NCBI GenBank assembly: GCA_026745465.1
Contig: JACYXH010000315.1
Location: forward strand, 177,501-241,500
Origin: Lota lota
Lineage: Eukaryota > Chordata > Actinopteri > Gadiformes > Lotidae
Reading direction: 5' to 3'
Length of the DNA: 64,000 nucleotides
The number at the start of each line of letters is the position of its first letter. Positions within the stretch are counted from its first letter, which is position 1. The notes beneath the pieces were generated by a model that was given only the letters and a program-made list of their open reading frames with translations, ran no database searches and was not told where the DNA came from. Shown in pieces: positions 22,372 to 33,865 of the stretch. The translations under genes were made by a program, and so were the position numbers.

Positions 22372-25300
22372 ACCAAAACCACTGACTCTTTAAGCATCCA
22401 ATACCGTTCTAGGACTTACTAGTGCTGCTGTGGCATCGACGGGTTTAAAGTAGTCCATTGTTGGCGAACGTTGTACCATTTGTGCAGATTCCAACCTAAT
22501 GTGGAAACACCAAGGACAGGGAATACTTACACAGCACGCTTAGGAAAGTTATTAAATGAGAGCAGCAGCTTGGAGTGGGAGGGGGTCCGTACCGAGACGC
22601 CAAGGCAGAAGCTCGCGGTGGGTTGATGTTCACAGTGGGGGCCTTCTTGGGACTCTCCCTCAGAAGTGGGTCAAATTTAAGGTACAGGGACTGCTTTCTC
22701 AGTGCAGACTCTTTGAACTGTGAACCAGAAGACGAGGGATTCACAACTAAAATCATGCAACAATGTACAATGCAAATGCAAAGTACAAATTTAAACTCAC
22801 GTTGGTTGACCCAAACTGTTCCAGGTAGTCCATTTGCCCATCAAAGTCGCTTGATATGACTAGGAGGAAGAAAACAAGGTCATTATATCAACAATAGAGA
22901 GTAATACTCATTACTACTTCATACAAATTTTTAATGACACAGAAAGCTTTAAGTTTATAAAACGTTTACAATCCATGTGTTTAGACATGTATACACTGTA
23001 TATACACACACACACACACGAGACGGCAGTCTAGACAGGACACTCACATGTTGTTCCAGGTACAAACTCCTCGCTGTTTTCTACCAGGAGAGTCTGGGAA
23101 TTCCAGTCGTATTGACCAAGATCAACAGGTTCAGGCGTACGTCGCTCCGCTTCAAGTTTAAGCCCCAGGTCTTGGGCAGGGATAGACATCGGTTCCTCTT
23201 GCTGGGGGATTTGACCCTAAAGATTGTATAACATGTAGCTTATAGTTCAGCAGCCCTATGCATTATGAAAAATATAAATGATACGAGTGAGCTTTCCTTA
23301 CGTGAGCATTACTGCCTTCCGTGTTGGTGACGTCACCTGCAGCACTAAAGACAGCAAGCACAATCAAATGATCTTTTCAGTTCTTGCCACTTGAGCAAAG
23401 ATTCCACTGTTTCCAAATGTGCAAATCAATACAGGAATAAAAAGGGAACTGTACCAGGGTGAGAGGGCCTGGGTCCCCGCCCGTTGGGACGTCTGCTCTG
23501 GCTCGGCCATCTCCTCGGCTGCAGGAGGTGCCTTGCCCGCAGGACTGGACTTCACACCACATTGGTTGTCCATTTTCACGCTTGTGCCAAAAGGATTAAA
23601 GTTGGGATCATCCAGCATGTCAAAGGAAAACGAGTAGGCGACCTTGGGAAGGGGGTTGTCGACGTCGACCTCGATGCCAGCGGCCGCTACGGTCTGCTCT
23701 TTTCGTGGCTCCAGCTGTTTTTCCAGTGCAGGCTTTTTCCCAGATGCCTTCGGTGAGGGGGGCCTTTTGCCAAACGTCTTCGGTGGGGGCTTGCGTTTCA
23801 CCTCAGCACCATCGTCAAAGTTAAACTCGAGTTTGACCGGCCCTCCCTTGGCCGGGGGCTCGGCAGGTTCTACCGTGGCTTCAGAGTCGGGAGCAGTAGT
23901 GATGTCATTAGAAATGGGGGCCACCGTAGCGACGGGCTTCGCCTCAGCCTCGATGGGGGGCTCTTTCACCTCCTTCGGCACATCTACGACATTCTGTGGG
24001 TCGGTCTTCTTCACTGGGGAGGCCTCTGGGGTGTTGCCTGGCAGCGGTTGGCCGCGGGTAGCGGAGTTGGGGATTTTAGAGCCTCCGGCTTGGAAAGGGT
24101 CGATAGCGTAGGCGATCGAGTAGGCGCCTCTGGCCGGAAGCGGGGCGTCCTCTGCAGAAGGACCAGGAGTGTCGTCCTGAGTGACGTTCAAAGACACCGC
24201 AGCAGGCGGTTGTTCATCAGGGGTGGCAGTGGAGGATTCCTGGTCCCCGACAGATGAGTTCTTCATCACCGTGACAACGCTCCTCTCCGTGGAGCTGACG
24301 TCGGTGGAGACGTCTACCAGGGAGTTTTCCACCGAGGGGTTGAAGGGAAGGGTCTCGTCCAGGGCCGACTCCGTCTCTCCGGCCTCTTTTAACACGTCCT
24401 CCGGCTGGCTTTGGGATAATGGAAGGTCTTCAAGAGACGGCCACATCGGGGACAAGACCAACTTATCGGAGCCCTGGAATGGATCCATGGCTTCGAGATT
24501 GTCAAAATCCAGCTGATAGCCTCCTTTGCTTTTGATGGGCATTTCGCCGTCAGGATAGGACGAATCGTCTGTTGGGAAAAGGCCGGGGGAAACGAATACG
24601 GTTACATGTCGCAGAAGTAACTACAAAATAAAAAGCAAGAAGAACAAATAATTTACCATTATCCTGTCCAGCAACGGTCTCCATGGCCTGTTGCAGTGAC
24701 GTGCTGGTAATACACGACAAGGGTCAATATCCAAACAAAGAATGTCATAGTCTCCAAATTTCAGCAAAATAAAATAATTTATGTTGAGGACATACTTTGA
24801 ATCCTGCCGTAAGGAATTCATCGCCCTCATACACTCATCCAGGCTTTCCATCTTCACTGAGTTAGACGGAGACAGAATTCTTTTGGAGACTGGGTCTCTT
24901 CTTGGCGTCTGGAAGCAAACCTAGAAGCAACAGATTAGGTAGAATGAAAATGTTAAAAGTAAATTATTCTAATAGAAAATACATGTGTTTTTAAACATAA
25001 TTCCATTAAAAAGGAAACTACAAAGACCATGGTTCTCATAGGGACGCCCCTAACTACTTTAACTCAATTCTTTTTTAATGGAATCCCTTTCTGAACACTC
25101 ACTATTACTGTTCAAATTAATACATCCAAATCTCAAAATATGAATTCCAATTAATGATCAACTACAACCTTATAGGATATGTCTTGTTGATGTACACATC
25201 ACACCAGGTCCTATTTATTTACGTAGTACTTCACTTTGTTTTTTGACCTCTAGCTGTTTCGTTGAGTCCTTACTACCAGCTGCACATATACCTTGCCACC

Positions 25301-25456
25301 CTTCGGCACGGTCTTGTTTGGTAGATTCTCGGTTGGACGGAGAATAGATTGCCTTCCTGTTGGCAGTTCAATGGCAAACAAGTCGTCACTTGGACCGTTG
25401 TGCTTCCCTCCAGGGTGGACCCCGTGGTTCTCATCGTTCACGGGAACGGAGCTCAT
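20038..25456 (-). CDS. tacc3: transforming acidic coiled-coil protein 3
   Basis: This is a mitotic spindle protein that, in known vertebrates, is phosphorylated by Aurora A and joins clathrin and ch-TOG on kinetochore fibres. Sixteen coding exons in transcript order are: 25292-25456, 24796-24920, 24657-24703, 23455-24568, 23302-23344, 23048-23216, 22801-22859, 22593-22717, 22420-22495, 21957-22094, 21701-21768, 21453-21496, 21162-21322, 20955-21061, 20185-20305, 20038-20103. The sum is 2628 nt, 875 aa (human about 838). The N-terminus keeps [17 protein letters not shown]. The large exon is low-complexity, Pro/Ser/Glu-rich, with [12 protein letters not shown] and DDPNFNPFG. The Aurora A/clathrin motif [16 protein letters not shown] is intact, with Ser at about residue 584. 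From about 650 to the end is the TACC coiled coil ([33 protein letters not shown] at the C-terminus). The start ATG lies 1 nt inside its exon, after an acceptor at 25458, so a noncoding first exon is expected near 26075. Confidence 0.95.
22340..22369. repeat. poly-C run
   Basis: About 30 C in a tacc3 intron. Assembly length is unreliable. Confidence 0.9.
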
Positions 25457-26241
25457 CCTTGGGGAAGGGACACAGATGCGTTATTCTATTTTCAAATCAA
25501 CTTTACCTTAGGGGGGGCAACATGGGTGTCAACAGCAGGGCCCACCTAAAGAAGCGGTCACGTGGGCGTCATGTATACGCACGTAGCGGCTAATGAGATG
25601 AACAACGGTAATCCCGTTCATCAGTTACGTCGATTCGGTACCACTACCGATTGCGTTGGATCGTAGTATTATGTAGATCCAACACCAGATTTAAAGTTGA
25701 TTGGCAACGTTGTGATTAGGCTTCATGTTCTCGTATTTTGTTATAACGTCGTCATACAATTAACGTGAGGCCTTTCGACACTCGCAGCCTCAAAACAAGG
25801 AAACATTACAAAGAAATGAAGGATAGCCAGACCAAACAATCCTTTAAACGTAATCCTTTGTTATAATGATGACACTTAATACAAATGCGTCTCGGTACAG
25901 AAGAAGTCAAGTGCCACCGCAGTCACAGCATCTAGCAGCTAAAGTAAAACACAATATAACGATGCTAGAAAAGTATCACAAATCAATCGTACACTAACAT
26001 GTTGGGTATGCAGCAGTGCATGTTTGGCGGATAAATGGTGTAGCTGCGTTGTATTTAATGTAACAACCTACCTCAATTAAAAGAGTAGTAGTTGGCTAAA
26101 GACTTTCACTCCCAACCAAGCAGCACCACAAATAGTCCGTATGAACGCATTTGAAAAGCCCTCTCCAACGGTTCGGAATTTTAAAGTCATGAAGTGAACC
26201 AATAAAATCACTAGAAACTGTCGCCGGCAAAGCTGCGTGGT

Positions 26242-26386
26242 GAGATATCCAATAGCCTTACAGAACGGATATCCAATGGCATTACAGAAAGGATATCCAA
26301 TAGCCTTACAGAACGGATATCCAATGGCCTTACAGAATGGATATCCAATAGCCTTACAGAACGGATATCCAATGGCATTACAGAAC
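26242..26386 (+). repeat. 24-bp tandem repeat with CCAAT box, six copies
   Basis: Six units of the form GGATATCCAATRGCMTTACAG plus 3 nt repeat at exactly 24-bp intervals, so CCAAT recurs at 26249, 26273, 26297, 26321, 26345 and 26369. Units alternate between AATAGCCTTA and AATGGCATTA or AATGGCCTTA, which suggests duplication of a pair. The array lies in the tacc3/kif15 promoter. Confidence 0.9.
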
Positions 26387-26762
26387 GCCTGTGCCAAAAC
26401 CAAATGTAGTTTCTGAGTTAAAAGATGGGTGGCAGCATTGAATAAAAACAATCGGTTATTGTACCTCATCATGATAAAGCATATTATATCACCCGTCGAT
26501 CTTATTCATTTGTACGGATTTTTCCGATGTGATATTTTATCTCCTAATAAATAATGCATTTTCAATAGTAATGTCAATGGATCTATCATGGATCTATGTA
26601 CCTCATGGACCTGTAACGTTAGATCATGGCCGGCAGGTGTCAGTAGCAATGCTTTTGAGACAACTGAACTACCCCCAATTACCCAGTGAAGAAGAAGCTC
26701 AGGCTACGGTGCCCGCCAATTTACGAAGGACGTAAACATTTCCTACGGACTCTCGTAGCTGC

Positions 26763-26780
26763 CATGTTGCCAAAACATTA
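26763..26780 (+). other. possible upstream ORF in kif15 leader
   Basis: A five-codon frame (MLPKH, then stop) ends 27 nt before the kif15 ATG. It matters only if transcription starts upstream of 26763, which is unknown. Confidence 0.3.
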
Positions 26781-26807
26781 AAAGCCTGACCAAAGCTTTC
26801 TGCCAAC

Positions 26808-27340
26808 ATGAATGCGAGTGGGAAAGGTAGTTAAATGTTCCATTCCTCAATCATTTCCTAGTCATCGTCGTAGTTATTTAAACAAACTATTAAGTTACAG
26901 CAATTGCATCTGTAACGTTACATTTCTTAGATCCAGTAGCAAGACCAATATCATGAGCAGCAACCATTCTTTTCCTATTTTATTTTTGGGTATCTAGGGG
27001 TTATTATTGGTTCTTCACACCGTGTTCGTTAGTTGACCACCTCTCTTATCTCTCGGTTATTTCTTGTTTTTCTGTTCGCTAAGAGACACTCGTTACTCCT
27101 ACCTATGGCTCATTTCAGTTCACTCACGTTAACCTGAATTCAACCTTCCACTTTCCCCTCGAATCCCTTCTACTTCTGTCACCAGGATCGGGCGATGTGT
27201 CGCAAATTGCTGCCAGGTAACCTTGTATATTATTGTGTTATAATATGATATATTAATAACAATAAATGATAGTAAAATTAGAAGGCCTAATTCAATTCAA
27301 TGTTTGTATTATTCCCACTCTGTACTGTGTGTAGAGTAAG

Positions 27341-27420
<80 letters not shown>

Positions 27421-30400
27421 CTACCTACCTATCTTCATAAAGAAATTACGTTAGTTGTCTTGGTTTCATGTAGATGGATAGTCTATGTGAATGATCAACA
27501 AATAGAGGGTTTTACATGCATATGTAATTTAGCTTGAATGTAACAAGTCTGGGAACTAAACTATTGTTAATTGTTATTTGTTCTTCACACAGTGGTGACA
27601 ATGATTCCATCAAAGTGTTTGTGCGAGTGCGGCCTCTGACCCAAGACACTGGGCTAACCACAGATGGAGATCAGAATCTGTGTTTAACTGTCACTTCACA
27701 CAACACCATTCGCTTGCATTCAAAGCCAGAACCAAGGACCTTTACTTATGATCATGTCGCTGACATGGACATATCCCAGGTAAGTGCATTAAGGACACCC
27801 CTGTTATATGGACGTTTCACTTGTTTATGTTATGGACGTACACAGATTTGTAAGATGAACTATCTTTTTATCATTGGCCAATAGGACTCTGTCTTCGCCA
27901 GTGTGGCCAAGAATATTGTGGAATCTTGCATGAATGGATACAATGGCACAATTTTTGCCTAGTAGGTGATCTTTTAATTGTTTCAAATATTTATTAAATA
28001 TAATTTTCTCATGTTCTTATAAATGTTCTCGTAATACTCCCCACCGTACAAGTACATTATGCTACTTTTTCAACAGTGGACAAACAGGTTCGGGAAAAAC
28101 CTTCACCATGCTTGGTGAGAACTTCCTCTTCGTCTTTTCACTCATAGTAATATCTCATCTTATTCACGTCATTATTTCTTAGTGTTGTGTTTTGTTGTCT
28201 ATTAAGGCCCATCTGACTCTGATAACTTCACGGACGAACTGCGAGGGGTTATTCCCCGAAGTTTTGAGTATCTCTTTTTTCTCATCAACAGAGAGGGGGA
28301 AAGGGTAAATATAACGTTTCGAAATTAGTTTAATTGCCACAAACTCTAAAATCGATGATATAATTTTGCCAACAACATTCCACAGTTATGGGCCAGTGGC
28401 CTTTATTTATTTTTATGATTTTTTTTACATTTGTTTATTTATTATTCCTTTTGTCTGTTCTGTTCTGGGCAGTCCAAGAGCTTCCTGTGCAAGTGTTCCT
28501 TCATCGAGATCTACAACGAGCAGATCTACGACCTGCTGGACAGCGCCTCCGCCACCCTGTTCCTCAGGGAGAACATCAAGAAGGGCGTGTTTGTCGAGGG
28601 AGCCGTGGAGAAGTTTGTCACCTCTGCCTCAGAGGCTTACCAGGTAGGAGTCCTGAAATGCACACCAGGGTTTCCAGAAGCTCCAGAGATGTCTCTGTCC
28701 CCCGCCCTGAGTCGCTGGTCCTCTGCTGCCCCCTCCTAGGTGCTGTCCATGGGCTGGCGTAACCGGCGTGTGGCCTCCACGTCCATGAACCGTGAGTCCT
28801 CCAGGTCGCATGCGGTCTTCACCATGACTCTGGAGTCCAAAGAGACCATCAACGAAGTGGTGAACATCCGCATGTCTCAGCTCAACCTGGTCGACCTGGC
28901 CGGCTCCGAGAGGCAGAGAGACACGCACACGGAAGGCTCTAGACTCAAGGTGACGTACACCAACGTCGTTCTGCTGTAATTGGACCTGGATGTCAGGATA
29001 GTGGTACTAACGTTTGTCTCTCTTCTTGTCTTCCTCCAGGAGGCCAGCAGTATCAACCTCTCCCTCATGTGTCTGGGCCAGGTCATCATGGCGCTGGTGG
29101 ACGTGGCAAATGGCAAAAACCGACACATCTGCTACAGGGATTCCAAACTCACATTCTTGCTGAGGGTGAGTAGTCTACGAAGTCATGGTTTCTTTGCCTT
29201 TTGAGAGTTTATTTGAAAATATGGAGTAAAAGTGTTGTCATTGTCAAATGCAAATTCGATACTTTGAGGGTGAAACATTAAAAATCTTCCCAATGTGTTT
29301 GCATACATTAGTGTTATGGACTGCGGAAGTGTTAGTGCTGATGTAAACTAATCTTAAATAAACAAATATTTCCGAGCTGCCCTTTTCACTTAAAACAAAT
29401 GTTAGTAACTGTCGTCCTAACATTGCAGTCACTATAGATTGGTGGGTATATGGAAAATGGAACAATAGGTTTCTCTCTATATTGGATTTTCCAGAATGTC
29501 TTTGACTCATAGTCGAACGTATAAAATATTATGGCGCACAACTGTACTATTGTTCATCCATGGCCGTGGGTGTTTATTATCTTCTGTTTCAGGACTCTCT
29601 TGGAGGTAATGCTAAGACGTACATCATAGCCAACGTGCATCCAGGTTCAAAATGTTTTGGAGAAACGCTGTCTACCTTGCAGTTTGCCCAGAGAGCAAAG
29701 TTAATCAAGAATAAGGTGCGCTCATCAATCAAGCCTTAAGATTATTGTTACCTTTGCTTGCTAGAGCATCAAAATAGTCTAGCACCTCCTGTTAATATTG
29801 TGCCAGAAACATTGGTATAATACCTTTTTTAATTACAGGCACCTTTCTGATATATTTGTGCTTGTGAAGATTTCTTTGTGTTCGTTTTGAATATTTACCG
29901 TCAGACTTTGTAGGAACTGGAATTTTACGCACTATGGTAACTGTGTTGACATATTGAAAAGACTAGTGCTTAAAAACCATAAATGAGCGTTATTGAGACG
30001 TCTGTTCCGCTGTGTTTCTACGCTGATCTCCCAGGCCATGGTCAACGAGGACACCCAGGGCAACGTGAGGCAGCTGCAAGCCGAGGTGAAGAAGCTCAAG
30101 GAGCATCTCGCCCAGGTCCTCGCCTCTCAGTCCTCCATGGGGCTTAGTGGCAGGGATGAGGCTCCTGGGGGTCCCCAGCTGTCCATCAGTAAGGGGGTTT
30201 TCAAGCTTTAAGCTCTGTATTACTGTGTCATAATATCATAACATCAATACTCAAGTGAACTTGGTCATTGATTGCTTGTTTATTCATAATTGAATTCCCA
30301 CTGTACATTTTTATTCAAATGCCTTCAAATCAGATGCACCATTGGAAGTAAGGGGTTGCGTATAACTTACCTATTGCGTAGGTTATTTTCTTATTCTATG

Positions 30401-33400
30401 TTAGACTAAGAAAATACTTTTATTCTTCTTTCAGGTCCAACAAATGAACACCCTGAGGTCTCCTACAAGGCAAAGTTTCTCCAAGCCATTGGTCTGTGGA
30501 AGAAGCGAGAAGAGGAGAAAATGGTATTGGAAATCTTATGTAGGAAATCAATACATTTATCACACATACTTGGAGGATGCTAAAGAAAATGGTTTTGTTG
30601 CGCTCTCAGTTGCTGCTCCAGAAGGTGGCCCAGCTGGAGGAGGCCAGGGCCCAGAAGGAGAAGTTCATTCACTCCAGCCGCATGATCGTCAAGTTTCGGG
30701 AGGACCACATCTCTCGCTTGGAGAAGAAGTTGAAGGGGGATCAGGTCTCGCTCTCAGACAAAGAGAGCGAGGTGTTGGTCGACCAACTCAAGGCAGAAAT
30801 CACCATCCTTAAAGATCAGGTGCGATTGAGATGCCTTGGCTGGATGGCAATCCTGGAGCTAATCCGAAACCACGGACAACCATCAAATATCCTTTCCAAC
30901 CAGCAATATAATTTCACACCTGTCCTTCCAGGTCGAGCATCACCCGAAGATGACCCGGTACGCAGCGGAGAACTACAGTCTGAGGCAGGAGAACCGCTAC
31001 CTCCGCTCCCTGGAGTCCGTCGGGAAGGCGGAGGAGGCTGCAGGCCAAGCTGCTGTGGAGCTGGAGGAAGCTTTCCAGCTGGCCCTGGAGGCCCCCAGGC
31101 TCACAGGAGGTAACCGGCCACAATGAAAACCTAGAGCAAGGCATGAACGTCACACTCAATAAGAAATCTAAAAGCCAGGCATGTCGTTTTTCTTTGCCGC
31201 AGCTCAGCGTTCCGGTTCGACGCCGGTGACGGGCGAAAACGTCTCGGCTGTCTCTGTGGAGCGGCTGAAGGCCCAGCTGCTCCAGAAGCAGGCCGAACTC
31301 TCCACCACCACGCAGGCCTTCGAGGAGTACAAGGAGGTCACAAAGTGAGTGACGACTGGGCCTCCGTGGAGCCATTTCAATGAGGCAAAGCATGTTGGAA
31401 GTTGATAATGGGGGTGTCACATGTCCAGCGTGGGGTTGTAACGTTGAAGCTACATTTGACGTGGTCCTTGCAGAACTTTTAATATGGTTTTTGGATGACC
31501 CGGTTTCTAGGAAGCAGATTGCGGAGTTGGAGTCAGAGAAAAGGTACCTCGACAAGTCCATCGGGCATTTGGAAAACATTCTGGAAGCCACACACACTCA
31601 CAAGAAGCAGGAAGTCTCGGAGCTCAACAGGATCCATGTTGAAACCATCAAGGTAACCCTCCAACATTTAAACCTCACTTTGTCCTGCCTGTAAACGTTT
31701 CATTCCAATACGTCCCGTTGTCCAAATAGATTTTTTTTAATATGGTTTGATTTCATTAGCCAGTCTCAAGGAAAGTGGATTTCCTCTGGTTGCTCTAGTG
31801 CTCTTCCAGACCCAAAGCATTCATGGGAGGTTAGGTTACGTTGGCACTGGACCTGGAGTCCGTTCCCTCCCCACACGTTTGGCTGCACACGTCCTAGAGA
31901 TGTAATCAAAGCAGGGGGCACAGAACTCCTTTCCATTCAATCTCCTCTCATTGTGAGGGCCTAGGAAACCGTTGCGCTGTAATCAATCCCCAATCTTTTA
32001 GTGTAGCTAATGTATCATATTTAGAAAATACATGTCAGACTGTTGAAACCCGTTGTTGATCTGTTTCCTCGTGTTTTTCATTACTAAAATGTAGAGGTCT
32101 TCACGGGTCCACCCCGACCCCTAGGGTCCGGGAACCGTACGGATCAGGTTCCACTCTATTCCCGCTGGTCCTGGGTCTGTTTATCGTGATGTGTAACACC
32201 CGAGTGGATCCAAGAGACCCGTGATCAGCGCTGATCACAAGAGAAGCTCGTGGAAGTGCTGTGTGTGTTGTGTGACGATGAGGTTGACCGTTAGGATCAG
32301 ATTACAAGAGCACAGCAAAGATGGATATTAAGTGAATTCCGTGTGGCGGACTTACTGTGCTACGGTTCGACCCCCTGTAAGACACATCGCATCTTTTAAG
32401 GCAAAACCGTAGCCTAAGACATTAGGTCTTTCTGGTATTTTGATCTCCTTTTATTAGGCTAACATATGTTGAATCCAACATGATTTATTGTTTGTAGCAG
32501 CATCTTTAGTACCATTTTTTATTATCGGGTTTATATCTAAGATCCATCGGATCTTGTGATACATTTCCCGTGTCTATCCCAAGGCCGTCACGGACCGGTC
32601 ATTTCTGACCCGTGACGGCCTCCATCGTAACGCCCCCTACTCCCTGCAGAACCTCACCACCCCAACCAAGGCCTATAACCTGCGGTCCAGGCACATCCAT
32701 CTGTCCAGCCCGGAGCACCTGAACGGAGAGGAGATGAATGACATCCGCAACGAGCAGCCTCCTCCGGAGATGACCGAGTTGGCATGCGAGGCTCTAACGG
32801 AGGAACTGCAGCAAGTGCAGGTGAAGTAGTACAACCCGATTTCTCTCTTATGTCCAGTAGTACCATGCATCCCAATGTGTCTTGGTGTTCGCTGTACTGA
32901 TAATGAAACAATGCTCCCCCTGCTGGCAGGAACAAGCTGATCTTGTTCAGACTAAAGTAGTACCATGCATCCCAATGTGTCTTGGTGTTCGCTGTACTGA
33001 TAATGAAACAACGCTCCCCCTGCTGGCAGGAACAAGCTAATCGTGTTCAGACTAAAGTAGTACCATGCATCCCAATGTGTCTTGGTGTTCGCTGTACTGA
33101 TAATGAAACAACGCTCCCCCTGCTGGCAGGAACAAGCTGATCTTGTTCAGACTAAAGTAGTACCATGCATCCCAATGTGTCTTGGTGTTCGCTGTACTGA
33201 TAATGAAACAACGCTCCCCCTGCTGGCAGGAACAAGCTGATCGTGTTCAGACTCAGCTGGCCGAGGAGGAGATGAAGACCAGTAAGCTGCTGCAGCAGAT
33301 CGCAAAGCTTGAAGAGCAGTTGGCCGTGATGGGACAAGAGTTGGGGCACAAGGACAAGGTGGAACTTTCACCCATGTTTACGTAGTCTAACAAAAAATTA

Positions 33401-33726
33401 AAGTTAATTGCATCGGGGCACACGGGGATAATCCACGGTCCCATTTATTTACTTGTTCACCTCATGTGAAACTGTTGTTTTTCTCTCAGCTCCTCTCTGC
33501 TGAGCGAGCCAGCAGGAGCGTGGAGCGGCTGGCTCTGCAGGAGAGTGTCACCAACCTGCAGCAGACGCTTGAGACTGAGCAGCGCGCCGGCGAAGGTTAG
33601 AGACCTCCTTTGCTGTGTGATGATGAAGTTCTAGTAGTTCACAGATGCGTTGTACCCGGAGGTACTCCCGTGTGGAGGGACCATCAATCGCACAAAGTTA
33701 TACGCCGTTACACATTGCTGACTCTC

Positions 33727-33795
<69 letters not shown>

Positions 33796-33824
33796 GTGTG
33801 TCTGTCTGTCTGTCTGTCTGTCTC

Positions 33825-33865
<41 letters not shown>

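Larger units (their letters stand above)
26075..26807. promoter_or_regulatory. divergent tacc3/kif15 promoter region
   Basis: About 730 bp separates a probable noncoding first exon of tacc3 (minus strand, with a donor GTAGGT just below 26075) from the kif15 start codon. It contains CCAAT boxes on the plus strand at 26199, 26249, 26273, 26297, 26321, 26345, 26369, 26675 and 26716. It also has hexamers resembling the cell-cycle CHR element (TTTGAA at 26150, TTTAAA at 26179). Both flanking genes encode mitotic spindle proteins, so a shared NF-Y-type, G2/M-regulated promoter is a reasonable inference. Transcription start sites cannot be seen from sequence alone. Confidence 0.6.

Noticed and set aside
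26145-26190. CDE/CHR cell-cycle element as a separate firm feature
   Set aside because: TTTGAA and TTTAAA hexamers are common by chance and the orientation to tacc3 is not canonical; kept only as a note in the promoter entry.
26077-26472. 131-codon minus-strand ORF with repeated GYPFCKAI
   Set aside because: The 24-bp unit is divisible by three and keeps the frame open; the region is better explained as promoter.
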